NCBI RefSeq assembly: GCF_003688855.1
Contig: NZ_REFW01000001.1
Span: forward strand, 558,001-622,000
DNA from: Tessaracoccus antarcticus
GTDB lineage: Bacteria > Actinomycetota > Actinomycetes > Propionibacteriales > Propionibacteriaceae
Reading direction: 5' to 3'
Length of the DNA: 64,000 bases
The notes under the pieces: generated by a model
Database searches by the model: none
What the model was told of the DNA's origin: nothing
The model's input: the letters and a program-made list of their open reading frames with translations, nothing else
Part shown: positions 8,901-17,933 of the stretch, piece after piece
Layout: each line of letters starts with the position of its first letter
How positions within the stretch are numbered: position 1 is the stretch's first letter
Position numbers and translations under genes: made by a program

Positions 8901-10297
8901 GTCTCCCACTCGCTGATGCCCTCGAGCGTGCTGCCGGGAGGCGGATTGCGCAGGTCCGGGTCGCGCGTGAGGTAGGCCCTCGTCTCCCGTGCGATCAGCC
9001 CGGAACAGATCAACAGGCCCACCAGGTTGGGCAGTGCCATGAGGCCGTTCATGATGTCGGAGAACGTCCAGACGGTGGAGAGTTCGGTGGTGGCCCCGAG
9101 GAACACGACCAGCGTGAAGATGACCCGGTACACCTTCACCGACCTGATGCCGAACAGCCGCTGCGCACACCGCTCGCCGTAATAGGCCCATCCCAGCACG
9201 GTGGAGCCGGCGAAGAAGATGACAGCCACGGTGACGATCAGGCTGCCCCACTCCCCGGGCAGACCAACGCTGAATGCCTCCGACGTCATGGTGGCGCCCT
9301 TGTTGCCGCTGGTCCACGCCCCGGTGGAGACGATGACCAACGCTGTCATGGTGACCACGATGATGGTGTCGATGAACGTCTGGGTCATCGACACGAGCCC
9401 CTGGCGGACCGGATGCTGCGTCTTGGCCGCGGCCGCTGCGATGGCGGCCGATCCCAGGCCCGACTCGTTGGAGAAGATGCCGCGTGCCACACCGAACTGG
9501 ATGGCCTGCGCGATGACGGCCCCGGTGAAGCCACCAGCGGCGGCGGTGCCGGTGAAGGCGTCGGTGAAAATCGTGGCCAGTGCGTCGGGGATGCCACCGA
9601 TGTTGAGTCCCAGGACCACCAGGGCCGCCAGCACGTACAGCCCGATCATGCCGGGAACGACGGCGGCTGTGACCTTGGCGATGGACTTGATGCCGCCGAC
9701 CAGCACCAGGCCGGTGAACACCATGAGCACCAGACCCGTGATCCATGGGGTGATCCCGAACTGATCCTTGACGACGGCGGCCACTGTGTTGGACTGGGTC
9801 ATGTTGCCGATGCCGAAGCTGGCGAGGATGGCGAAGGCTGCGAAGGCGACGCTCAACACCACGCCGAACCTGCCCGGGATGGCGCGCTTCAGGTACCACT
9901 GAGGACCGCCGGAGATTTCGCCGCGGGCGTCGGTGGTCCGGAACCGCACACCCATGAATGCTTCGCTGTACTTCGATGCCATGCCGAAGAGGGCTGTCAC
10001 CCACATCCAGAAGACCGCCCCGGGTCCGCCGAGGTAGATGGCGGTGGCAACACCGGCGATGTTACCGACCCCGACCGTCGCGGCCAGAGCCGTCGTCAGT
10101 GCCTGGTAGTGGGAGATGTCACCGTCGGCGTCCTTTTCCGAAGCGTCGAAGAAGGCCATGCGCAGCGCCGGGATCAGCTTGAGGAACTGCAGACCACCGA
10201 GGCGGATCGTCAGGTAGACGCCGGTGCCCAACAGCAGCGGGATGAGGAGGAAAGGTCCCCAGATGAAGCTGTCGATGGTGTCGAGCCAGTCCAACAC
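8885..10297 (-). CDS. AGCS-family sodium:alanine symporter, 470 aa
   Basis: Alanine or glycine:cation symporter (AGCS/DagA-AlsT type), importing alanine or glycine with Na+ through the cytoplasmic membrane. The N-terminus LDWLDTIDSFIWGP and the segment GVGNIAGVATAIYLGGPGA followed by WMWVTALFGMASKYSE are characteristic of the family. About ten hydrophobic segments are visible and the length is normal. The open frame extends upstream to 10363, but I choose the GTG at 10297 because an AGGAGG ribosome-binding site lies five bases before it and the protein then begins like its homologues. It is on the same strand as the collar-domain gene but separated by 165 bp. Substrate within the family cannot be fixed by eye. 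Confidence 0.93.
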   Translation of the reverse strand: MLDWLDTIDSFIWGPFLLIPLLLGTGVYLTIRLGGLQFLKLIPALRMAFFDASEKDADGDISHYQALTTALAATVGVGNIAGVATAIYLGGPGAVFWMWVTALFGMASKYSEAFMGVRFRTTDARGEISGGPQWYLKRAIPGRFGVVLSVAFAAFAILASFGIGNMTQSNTVAAVVKDQFGITPWITGLVLMVFTGLVLVGGIKSIAKVTAAVVPGMIGLYVLAALVVLGLNIGGIPDALATIFTDAFTGTAAAGGFTGAVIAQAIQFGVARGIFSNESGLGSAAIAAAAAKTQHPVRQGLVSMTQTFIDTIIVVTMTALVIVSTGAWTSGNKGATMTSEAFSVGLPGEWGSLIVTVAVIFFAGSTVLGWAYYGERCAQRLFGIRSVKVYRVIFTLVVFLGATTELSTVWTFSDIMNGLMALPNLVGLLICSGLIARETRAYLTRDPDLRNPPPGSTLEGISEWETSTRN

Positions 10298-10462
10298 GGA
10301 TCCTCCTGAGGGGGCAGTCGCTTGCCGACAGTCAGAAGGCGGTGCGAGGTGTGGGCGTGACACTATCCGCCATGGTCGTGATTCCGCGGGACATTCCGAG
10401 GATGAATTCTGTGTGGGCGGGGGCGGCAGCTCACCGGGTGGCGCAGCACATGACGATCATCC

Positions 10463-10972
10463 TCACTGGCGTGTGGGGTAGACGCCCTGCGTCGCGATGC
10501 ACCAGTTGAGCGCAATGAACGGCTGACGGTTCTCGTGCGGCTGGCCGGCGCCGCCACCGCCCACCATCGTCGGGTTCATGGACATGTCGGCCGACGTGCC
10601 GTAGGACACGCCGCCCGGGGTGACTGCTGGAAAGGCGTTGGACGGGTTCTTACCCGTGGCGCCGGAGGACGCTGCGACGGTGTGGTTGTGCGCGGGCAAC
10701 TGACCGGCCTGCAGGGTGACCTGCTCCTGACCACCAAGTTGACCCTGCGTGTAGTCGGACAAGCCGGGGCCGTGCCCGGAGCCGAGAGGGAGACGACCGC
10801 GAAGGTCCGGCAGGGCGAAGTTCGTCCTGCCGTCGCCGCCGTAGGTGGTGCCCAGGAGCGAATACAGGGCTGTGTTGGAAGCGATGGCCATCAGTTGGCC
10901 CTGACAGCTCGCCCAGCCGGTCGGAGCGAACGCGAAGCCGAACAGACGAATTTCACCGAGAAGGGGGTCCAT
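10463..10972 (-). CDS. Phage tail-collar domain protein (microcystin-dependent-protein type), 169 aa
   Basis: The N-terminal half is a tail-collar domain: LGEIRLFGFAFAPTGWASC, then LYSLLGTTYGGDG and FALPDLRGRLPLG. The C-terminal half carries LPAHNHTV and ends in PFIALNWCIATQG, all typical of the MdpB/collar family. Relatives occur in phage tail fibres and as chromosomal proteins of unclear role. The start is the ATG at 10972, preceded by AAGGAG; the frame extends to 11074 but that part does not resemble the family. No other phage genes (capsid, terminase, integrase) are near, so this is probably not a prophage remnant. It lies close to, but on the opposite strand from, the unknown cluster. 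Confidence 0.88.
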   Translation of the reverse strand: MDPLLGEIRLFGFAFAPTGWASCQGQLMAIASNTALYSLLGTTYGGDGRTNFALPDLRGRLPLGSGHGPGLSDYTQGQLGGQEQVTLQAGQLPAHNHTVAASSGATGKNPSNAFPAVTPGGVSYGTSADMSMNPTMVGGGGAGQPHENRQPFIALNWCIATQGVYPTRQ

Positions 10973-11163
10973 GACGTGTCTCCTTGTGGCACCAATGATG
11001 AGGACACAAGCACCCACCGTGGTCATGGCGGGGCCCGGGAGGTGATGTGGCGGGTCAGACCCTAGCCATTTCACGCGGCACCAAATAGTCTGACTGAATA
11101 CTGACGTGCGCGCCAGAGGTCATCCCGATGAGGGGGTGGCCCTCACCCTTGGGAGGGGACGCA

Positions 11164-13989
11164 ATGACCACTGACACCCGCGGCGTGAGGGGTACCACCC
11201 GCCGATCAGTTGCCTCCCTCTCCGCTGTGATGCTGGCGCTCGGTTGGTGGACGCTGGGCACGTCGCCGGCGTTGGCGGATGGTTCCACCACCGTCGCCAA
11301 CACGACGAGCATCGACATCCCCGCGGCCGGCTCGGTGAATCAGCTCGGCCCCGCGAACCCGTACCCGTCCAGCATCCCCGTCGCCGGTCTGGGTGGTCTG
11401 GTCACCAACGTCACGGTGACCTTCACCAACCTCACCCACGGCTCGGTCGGCGACATCGATGCCATGCTCGTCGCGCCGTCGGGAGAGACGCTCGTCGTCA
11501 TGTCGGACGTCGGCGATCCCAGTGGCGAGTTCCCGGGCGCTCAACTGGTCACAGCCAACAACGTCAACCTCACGTTCTCCGACTCCGCAGCCGGACCGGT
11601 GCCCCGGGTGTTCATCCTGCCGGGCGGCACATACAAGCCGACCAACACCGGAGCTGGCGACGCCTTCCCGGCACCCGCCCCGACGCCGTCGAACGCGACC
11701 ACCCTGGCCGGGGCATTCACCGGCATCAACCCCAACGGTTCCTGGCAGCTCTTCGCCGTCGACGACGTGTCCGGTGAGACCGGCACGATGGCGGGTGGCT
11801 GGAGCCTGACGATCACGACCGCGACTTCGGCGGTCGCCACCTCCACCGCCGTGGTCACGTCCGGCACGCCGACCACCACGGGGGACCCCGTGACGTTCAC
11901 CGCCAGTGTCACAGCGGGTGGCACCCCTGCGACCGGCGGCTCTGTCCAGTTCAGCGACGGCAGCAGCAACCTCGGAGCCCCTGTTGCACTCAACGCCTCC
12001 GGGCAGGCGTCGCTGACCACCTCCGCCCTCTCCGAGGGCACGCACGACATTCGGGCAACGTTCAGCGGGGCCGCGGGCTTCCTGACCAGCAACGGAGCCG
12101 TCGCCCAACGCGTCGACAACGCAACCGTCGTGACGGGGAACACGTTCTGCAACGCGGGTACCATCACCGTCCCCAGCGTGGGTGCGGCCCAGCCGTATCC
12201 CTCGAACATCACGGTCTTCGGGTTGTCGGGCACCATCACCAAGGTCACCGCGAGCCTGAAGGGGCTTTCCCATCAGGCACCGATCGACCTCGACGTGCTG
12301 CTCTCGGGTCCCGCGCCCAGCACGAACCTCTTCCTGCTCAGCGACACGGGCGGCTTCAATCCGGTCAGCAATGTGGACGTGACGCTCGACGATGCGGCCC
12401 CGGCCGGTGTGTCGGCGCCCCTGGTCAGCGGCACCTTCCGGCCCACCAACGCTGATGACGGGTCCAACGACGTCATGCCGACGCCGGCACCGGCGCCGAG
12501 TTCTGCCACGGGGTTCTCGACGTTCAACGGGTCGGCTCCCAATGGCACGTGGAGCCTGTCGGTTGTCGACGATGCCTCCGGCGACTCCGGATCCATTGCG
12601 GGGGGATGGTGTGTCACGGTGACCACGCAGGCCGCGACGACAACCGTGCTGTCCGCGGCCCCCAGCCCGTCGATCCCGGGTCAACCAGTGACGTTCACCG
12701 CGGCCGTGGACGCAGGTGCCACCACGGTCAGCGAGGGATCGGTCTCCTTCAACCTCGACGGTGCCGTGGTGGACGCGGCCGTCAATCTTGTTGCCGGTCA
12801 CGCAACGTGGACCACGTCCACGCTCACGGCCGGAACCCACACCGTCGTGGCCACCTACAGCGGAACTGCCTCGTATGGTTCCAGCAGCGATGACCTCGAC
12901 CAGAGCGTGAACCCCGCTGCTGATGCCGGCGGTCCCTACACCGTGGGCGAGGGCGCTGAGGTGACACTCGACGGCTCAGGGTCCTCTCCCGGCATGACGT
13001 ACACGTGGGACGTCAACGGGGATGGCGTCTTCGGGGACGCATCAGGGAGCTCACCGACGCTGACGTGGGCGGAACTTGAGTCTATGGGCATCGACGACGG
13101 GCCCATGGTCCGTGCTGTGATGGTCAGGGTTTCCCAAGGGGGCCTCACCACCGATTCGGCAGCCACCACGCTGACAGTCGAGAACGCCGCACCGAGCGTG
13201 GCCATCACTGGTTCCCTGGCCGCCACGGTCGGCCTGCCGTTCTCACTCGTACTCGGAGCCGCGGACCCCTCATCGGTGGACATGGCGGCCCAGTTCACCT
13301 TCACGATCACCTGGGGTGACGGCTCGGCCATCGCCACGGTTGTGGGCCCCGCGGGCCAGTCCGTGACGCACACCTACATGGCCTCCGGCCCCCGCACCGT
13401 CTCGGTCACCGCGACGGACAAGGACGGCGGGAAGGGTTCCCCGGCATCGGCCGAGGTGACGGTCGCGACCGCACCGTCACCAAGCCCGACGCCCCCACCG
13501 AGCCCGAAGCCCTCACCGTCGCCGTCTGCCTCCCCGTCCCCGTCGCCGTCAGTCACGTCCGGCTCGGGCCCGACTGACCTGTATTCGACGCCGGGGTACC
13601 ACGACGTGAACGGCCGCACGTGGTTCACCACCTGCGAGCCGTATTCGCAGACCCTGCGGTGCCGGACGTCGATCTGGGCCACCCAGGTCTCCTACGTCAA
13701 CGGTGCCTTTCGGTCGAGCACGGGCTGGTACTTCAACAACCTGACGTACCTGCCCTCCATGAAGCGCTCCCAGTGGGCCGGGAACCCGCTCGGGCACGCG
13801 GGGGAGTGGACATCCACGCAGGGCCGCATGTGGCGCACCGAGTGCGACACTTTGGCCACGGGCGGAAATGGTTGCCGCAGTTTCATCCGGGCGCGCTACA
13901 TCGTCTCGAGCGTGGATGCACGCGGCAACCGCGCGTTCCAGTGGACGCACGGGTGGCTTTTCAACAGCATGGTGCGCTTCAGGCAATGA
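11164..13989 (+). CDS. Secreted multi-domain protein with P-domains, Ig-like/PKD repeats and C-terminal four-Cys module, 941 aa
   Basis: A Sec signal peptide (residues 1-38, basic TTRR then a hydrophobic core, ending PALA) exports this protein. In order there follow: a proprotein-convertase P-like domain (about 45-215; SVGDIDAMLVAPSGE, GINPNGSWQLFAVDD); an Ig-like repeat (about 220-315); a second P-like domain (about 325-490; NGTWSLSVVDDASGDSGSI); another Ig-like repeat; a PKD-like domain (ADAGGPYTV, WDVNGDGVFGD); a Pro/Ser linker encoded at 13474-13557; and a four-Cys module from residue 807. There is no protease catalytic domain, so it is more likely adhesive or structural. The start is the ATG at 11164 behind GGGAGGGGA, not the in-frame ATG at 11128. 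No LPXTG motif is present. Confidence 0.85.
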   Translation: MTTDTRGVRGTTRRSVASLSAVMLALGWWTLGTSPALADGSTTVANTTSIDIPAAGSVNQLGPANPYPSSIPVAGLGGLVTNVTVTFTNLTHGSVGDIDAMLVAPSGETLVVMSDVGDPSGEFPGAQLVTANNVNLTFSDSAAGPVPRVFILPGGTYKPTNTGAGDAFPAPAPTPSNATTLAGAFTGINPNGSWQLFAVDDVSGETGTMAGGWSLTITTATSAVATSTAVVTSGTPTTTGDPVTFTASVTAGGTPATGGSVQFSDGSSNLGAPVALNASGQASLTTSALSEGTHDIRATFSGAAGFLTSNGAVAQRVDNATVVTGNTFCNAGTITVPSVGAAQPYPSNITVFGLSGTITKVTASLKGLSHQAPIDLDVLLSGPAPSTNLFLLSDTGGFNPVSNVDVTLDDAAPAGVSAPLVSGTFRPTNADDGSNDVMPTPAPAPSSATGFSTFNGSAPNGTWSLSVVDDASGDSGSIAGGWCVTVTTQAATTTVLSAAPSPSIPGQPVTFTAAVDAGATTVSEGSVSFNLDGAVVDAAVNLVAGHATWTTSTLTAGTHTVVATYSGTASYGSSSDDLDQSVNPAADAGGPYTVGEGAEVTLDGSGSSPGMTYTWDVNGDGVFGDASGSSPTLTWAELESMGIDDGPMVRAVMVRVSQGGLTTDSAATTLTVENAAPSVAITGSLAATVGLPFSLVLGAADPSSVDMAAQFTFTITWGDGSAIATVVGPAGQSVTHTYMASGPRTVSVTATDKDGGKGSPASAEVTVATAPSPSPTPPPSPKPSPSPSASPSPSPSVTSGSGPTDLYSTPGYHDVNGRTWFTTCEPYSQTLRCRTSIWATQVSYVNGAFRSSTGWYFNNLTYLPSMKRSQWAGNPLGHAGEWTSTQGRMWRTECDTLATGGNGCRSFIRARYIVSSVDARGNRAFQWTHGWLFNSMVRFRQ
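13582..13986 (+). other. Four-Cys C-terminal module, copy A
   Basis: Residues 807-941 of the secreted protein. Landmarks are CEPYSQTLRCRT, IWATQV, GWYFNNLTYLP, QWAGNPLG, WRTECDTLATGGNGCRS and a closing GWLFNSMVRF. The four cysteines could form two disulfides outside the cell. The module is closely related to copy B (25670) and more distantly to copy C (37454). No family name known to me. Confidence 0.85.
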
Positions 13990-14145
13990 CGCGCCGGGTG
14001 GTCCGCCGGGGGCCGTGACGGGGCGGGTGCGCGCCCGCGATACGGTGTCGTCCGAAGCCCCCTCAGGGGTCCCGAACGTAGACGGAGACGCGAGATCCAC
14101 ACGGACACCCGCCGCCCGGGCCGCCGCCCACGACGGCTGCTGACG

Positions 14146-15159
14146 GTGACCACCACGGCCGGACTGGGCGTGTTGGGGGCCATCGCCGTTGCGGTGCTGG
14201 TCATCGGGTTCGGCGGTACAACGGCATCCTCCACCGTCGATGCGCCCGCGTCGGCCTCTTCCGCCACGTCGGACCCCACGGTCAGCCGGGCATCATCTCC
14301 GGCGGAGCCGTCAGCGGCGCACACGACGGCGACCGTGTCCGTTGACGGGTCCGCCATGGCGGCGCTGTCGGGTCTGGAGATCAAGGGGCGGGCTCCCAGG
14401 ACCGGTTACAGCCGGGACCGGTTCGGTGCCGCGTGGGCCGACGTCGACCGCAACGGCTGCGACACGAGGAACGACATCCTGCGTCGTGACCTGATGGATG
14501 CCCGCACCAGACCCGGATCCAACGGCTGTGCCGTGGCCCGGGGAACGCTGGCAGATCCGTACACGGGCACCACCATCGCGTTCATACGGGGAAGCGCCAC
14601 GTCCCAGGACATTCATGTGGACCATGTCGTCGCCCTGTCAGACGCATGGCAGAAGGGGGCACAGCAGTGGGACCAGGCGACGTTGACACACTTCGCCAAC
14701 GATCCGCTGAACCTTCTTGCCGTTGCGGGGACGGCGAACATGCAGAAGGGCGATGGTGACGCCGCCACCTGGCTGCCGCCGAACAAGTCGTACCGCTGTG
14801 ACTACGTGGCGCGACAGGTTGCGGTCAAGGCCAGGTATGGGCTGTGGGTGACAGGGGCTGAGTACGCAGCCATTGAGGACATCCTGCAGCGGTGCCCCGG
14901 CAAGGACCTGGTCACTTCGGCGGAACCCCCGAGGACCGATGACAGTATCGATGCCGTCGCGGCGCCGGAGGGCACCGCACCCTCCACCCCGGCGTCGACC
15001 ACAGTCTCCTCGCCAGCTGCGACGGGGACCCCCGCGGAAGACGTCTACTACGAGAACTGCGCCGCGGCGCGCGAAGCCGGCGCAGCACCACTGCTGCGTG
15101 GCGAACCCGGATACCGCTCCGCCATGGATGGTGACGACGACGGGATTGCCTGCGAGTGA
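14146..15159 (+). CDS. Secreted DUF1524/HNH-type nuclease with C-terminal Excalibur domain, 337 aa or longer
   Basis: An N-terminal hydrophobic segment ([20 protein letters not shown]) and a Ser/Ala-rich spacer lead into a GmrSD-C-terminal-like DUF1524 nuclease domain: [28 protein letters not shown] and [11 protein letters not shown], the His-rich centre of an HNH-type fold. A short linker follows, then an Excalibur calcium-binding domain ending [11 protein letters not shown]. It is probably an exported extracellular or surface nuclease. The start is uncertain. The GTG at 14146 has no ribosome-binding site and omits an upstream in-frame basic stretch (RRPGRRPRRLL) that would make a good signal-peptide n-region. 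Upstream in frame there is no ATG, GTG or TTG, but an ATC at 14095 lies 7 nt after GGAG. Confidence 0.85.
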   Translation: MTTTAGLGVLGAIAVAVLVIGFGGTTASSTVDAPASASSATSDPTVSRASSPAEPSAAHTTATVSVDGSAMAALSGLEIKGRAPRTGYSRDRFGAAWADVDRNGCDTRNDILRRDLMDARTRPGSNGCAVARGTLADPYTGTTIAFIRGSATSQDIHVDHVVALSDAWQKGAQQWDQATLTHFANDPLNLLAVAGTANMQKGDGDAATWLPPNKSYRCDYVARQVAVKARYGLWVTGAEYAAIEDILQRCPGKDLVTSAEPPRTDDSIDAVAAPEGTAPSTPASTTVSSPAATGTPAEDVYYENCAAAREAGAAPLLRGEPGYRSAMDGDDDGIACE

Positions 15160-15209
15160 GAGCGCGGGCACGCCGCTGCGGTGTGGTGTGGCGCGGTGGT
15201 GTCGGTTCT

Positions 15210-15237
15210 TTGACTTCGTTCCCGTGCGTTGTAGGTG
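15210..15237 (+). promoter_or_regulatory. Possible promoter of the phosphoketolase gene
   Basis: TTGACT at 15210-15215 and TAGGTG at 15232-15237 are separated by 16 bp, leaving a leader of about 45 nt before the ATG at 15290. The -10 match is weak. Confidence 0.3.
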
Positions 15238-15289
15238 CCGGGTGTTTGAATGGAAACGGCGGTACTCCAGACCAGCGGACAGGACATCC

Positions 15290-17767
15290 ATGACCAGCAC
15301 GTGGCGCACCCGAGCAGAGTGCGACAGCCCCGAACTCACCGACGATCATCTGGATGGCATCCATGCGTGGTGGCGTGCCGCAAACTATCTGTCCGTCGGG
15401 CAGATCTACCTGCTGCGCAACCCTTTGTTGCGTGAGCCACTCAACCGCGATGACGTGAAACCGCGTCTGCTCGGCCACTGGGGAACCACACCCGGACTCA
15501 ACTTCCTCTACGCCCACCTCAACCGGGTCATCTCCGAGCGGCACCAGAAGGCGCTCTACATCACCGGTCCCGGACATGGCGGCCCCGGCCTGGTGGCCAG
15601 CAACTACCTGGACGGTGTCTACACCGACGTCTACCCGGAGATCACCCGCGACGAGGGCGGCCTGCAACGGCTCTTCAAGCAGTTCTCCTTCCCTGGCGGC
15701 ATTCCGTCACACGTCGCGCCCGAGACACCCGGCTCCATCCACGAGGGCGGGGAGCTCGGATACGCGCTCTCCCACGCGTACGGGGCCGCGTTCGACAACC
15801 CGGACCTGCTGGTGTTCGCCGTCGTCGGCGACGGCGAGGCCGAGACCGGCCCGTTGGCCACGTCGTGGCACTCCAACAAGTTCCTCAACCCCGTCACTGA
15901 CGGGGTAGTGCTGCCCGTGCTGCACCTCAATGGCTTCAAGATCGCCAACCCGACGGTGCTGGCCCGTATCAGTGAGGAGGAACTCGTCGACCTCATGCAG
16001 GGCTACGGCCACACCCCCCACATCTTCACAGCCGGCTTCGACGACGAGGAGCCCGAGGGCTACCACCGCCGCTACGCCGAACTCCTCGACGGCGTCATGG
16101 ACGACGTCGCCGCCATCCGCGCCACAGCCGCGGAGCAGGGCGAGAACGACGCCGAGCGTCCGCGCTGGCCCATGATTGTGTTCCGCACCCCCAAGGGATG
16201 GACCGGTCCCAAGGAGATCGATGGCCACAAGACCGAAGGCAGCTGGCGCAGCCACCAGGTGCCGCTGGCCAACGCCCGCGACACCGAGGAACACCTCAAG
16301 AACCTCAACGACTGGCTGATGTCGTATCGGCCCGAGGAACTCTTCGACGACTCCGGCGCCCTGCGCGAGGAGATCGCGAGGCTGGCGCCGCCGGTGGGCC
16401 TCCGGATGGGGGAACGGCCGGAGGCCAACGGGGGAGTGATCCGCAAGGAACTGCGACTGCCGAACTTCGAGGACTTCGCCGTCGACGTGCCCCACCCCGG
16501 CGCCGCAATTGCCGAGGCCACCCGCGTGCTCGGCACCTGGCTGACGGGGGTGGTGGAGGAGAACCGCCACAACTTCCGCATCTTCGGGCCGGATGAGACG
16601 GCGTCGAACCGGCTGCAGGGCGTCTATGACGAGACCGACAAGCAGTGGATGGCTGACTACGAATCCCCTGAGGTGGACCAGCACCTTGCCAGGCGCGGCC
16701 AGGTCATGGAGATGCTCAGCGAGCACCAGTGCCAGGGCTGGCTGGAGGGCTACCTGCTGACGGGGCGCCATGGCCTGATGTCGTCCTACGAGGCGTTCAT
16801 CCACATCGTCGACTCCATGGTCAACCAGCACGCCAAGTGGCTGAAGGTCAGCGACGAGCTCGAATGGCGCCGCCCCATCGCCAGCCTCAACTATCTCCTC
16901 AGTTCGCACGTCTGGCGGCAGGACCACAACGGTTTCTCCCACCAGGACCCGGGGTTCATCGACCTCATCGTCAACAAGAAGGCCGACGTGGTGCGGGTGT
17001 ACCTGCCGCCGGATGCCAACACGCTGCTCTCCACCTTCGACCACTGCCTGCGCTCCACGCAGTACATCAACGTGGTGGTGGCAGGCAAGCAGCCGAGCCC
17101 GCAATGGCTGACCATGGACGAAGCGGTGAAGCACTGCACCAGGGGCCTCGGCGTGTGGGAGTGGGCGGGTACGGAGGAGCCGGGCACCTCACCCGACGTG
17201 GTGCTCGGCTGCGCCGGCGACGTCCCGACGGTGGAGGTGCTGGCCGCAGCGGACCTGCTCCGGCGGCACATACCCGACCTCAAGGTCCGGGTGGTCAACG
17301 TCGTGGACCTCATGCGGCTGCAGGACGAGAAGGAACACCCCCACGGGCTCTCGAACCGGGACTTCGACACCATCTTCACGCCCGACAAGCCCGTCATCTT
17401 CAACTATCACGGCTACCCGTGGCTGATCCACCGCCTCACCTACCGCCGCACGGGGCACTCCAACATCCACGTGCGCGGCTACAAGGAGGAGGGCACCACC
17501 ACCACGCCCTTCGACATGGCCATGCTCAACGACATTGATCGCTATCACCTGGTGATGGACGTCATCGACCGTGTTCCGGGACTGGGTACGCGCTACGCGG
17601 GTCTGCGGCAGGAGATGTCCGACGCCCGGCTCGACGCCCGCGCCTACGCACGGACCTATGGCGACGACATCCCCGAGGTCAAGGACTGGGTATGGCCCGA
17701 CGCCGGTGACGCGGCCACCAACCAGCAGGTCGATGAGACCGTGTTCACGGGCGGGGACAACGAGTAG
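15290..17767 (+). CDS. xfp: Xylulose-5-phosphate/fructose-6-phosphate phosphoketolase, 825 aa
   Basis: Thiamine-diphosphate enzyme cleaving xylulose 5-phosphate (and often fructose 6-phosphate) with phosphate into acetyl phosphate plus glyceraldehyde 3-phosphate or erythrose 4-phosphate. Family signatures are present throughout: [77 protein letters not shown], and near the C-terminus [13 protein letters not shown] and [17 protein letters not shown]. The length is normal. The frame is open to 14873, but the ATG at 15290, preceded by AGGA, gives the expected N-terminus. It is monocistronic with a hairpin after the stop. It does not show whether it also uses fructose 6-phosphate. Confidence 0.96.
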   Translation: MTSTWRTRAECDSPELTDDHLDGIHAWWRAANYLSVGQIYLLRNPLLREPLNRDDVKPRLLGHWGTTPGLNFLYAHLNRVISERHQKALYITGPGHGGPGLVASNYLDGVYTDVYPEITRDEGGLQRLFKQFSFPGGIPSHVAPETPGSIHEGGELGYALSHAYGAAFDNPDLLVFAVVGDGEAETGPLATSWHSNKFLNPVTDGVVLPVLHLNGFKIANPTVLARISEEELVDLMQGYGHTPHIFTAGFDDEEPEGYHRRYAELLDGVMDDVAAIRATAAEQGENDAERPRWPMIVFRTPKGWTGPKEIDGHKTEGSWRSHQVPLANARDTEEHLKNLNDWLMSYRPEELFDDSGALREEIARLAPPVGLRMGERPEANGGVIRKELRLPNFEDFAVDVPHPGAAIAEATRVLGTWLTGVVEENRHNFRIFGPDETASNRLQGVYDETDKQWMADYESPEVDQHLARRGQVMEMLSEHQCQGWLEGYLLTGRHGLMSSYEAFIHIVDSMVNQHAKWLKVSDELEWRRPIASLNYLLSSHVWRQDHNGFSHQDPGFIDLIVNKKADVVRVYLPPDANTLLSTFDHCLRSTQYINVVVAGKQPSPQWLTMDEAVKHCTRGLGVWEWAGTEEPGTSPDVVLGCAGDVPTVEVLAAADLLRRHIPDLKVRVVNVVDLMRLQDEKEHPHGLSNRDFDTIFTPDKPVIFNYHGYPWLIHRLTYRRTGHSNIHVRGYKEEGTTTTPFDMAMLNDIDRYHLVMDVIDRVPGLGTRYAGLRQEMSDARLDARAYARTYGDDIPEVKDWVWPDAGDAATNQQVDETVFTGGDNE

Positions 17768-17777
17768 ACACAAGGGT

Positions 17778-17803
17778 GCACCTCCGCCTCACAACGGAGG
17801 TGC
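17778..17803 (+). terminator. Hairpin after phosphoketolase
   Basis: GCACCTCCG (17778-17786) pairs with CGGAGGTGC (17795-17803), loop 8 nt, 11 bases after the stop. There is no U-tract. Its 3' arm contains a GGAGG six bases before an ATG at 17807, so it may instead mask a ribosome-binding site. Confidence 0.5.
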
Positions 17804-17806
17804 GCC

Positions 17807-17872
17807 ATGTTCTCGTCAGACCAGCTCCGCTCCGTGAACCTGACGGTGGTGTTGAACACCCAGCTCGACTGA
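17807..17872 (+). CDS. Possible 21-aa small ORF behind a hairpin-held ribosome-binding site
   Basis: ATG at 17807 to TGA at 17872, product beginning MFSSDQLRSVNLTV. GGAGG lies six bases upstream, but inside the 3' arm of the hairpin 17778-17803. Nothing else supports translation; it may be chance in a terminator region. Confidence 0.2.
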   Translation: MFSSDQLRSVNLTVVLNTQLD

Positions 17873-17901
17873 AGCCAGCACCACGTCCGCGCCTCCCGGC
17901 C

Positions 17902-17907
17902 CTACAC
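17902..17907 (+). promoter_or_regulatory. -10 box of the LacI-family gene
   Basis: TACACT at 17902-17907 places a transcript start about 20 nt before the ATG at 17934, leaving room for the GAGG ribosome-binding site. No convincing -35 box. Confidence 0.4.
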
Positions 17908-17933
17908 TGCACACCCAGGGAGAGCGAGGTGGC

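Noticed and set aside
10463-10972. Prophage remnant
   Set aside because: Only a collar-domain gene is present; no integrase, terminase, portal, capsid, lysis genes or attachment-site duplication were seen.
14873-15289. N-terminal extension of phosphoketolase by 139 residues
   Set aside because: It overlaps the nuclease gene and intergenic DNA; the family N-terminus begins at 15290 behind a ribosome-binding site.
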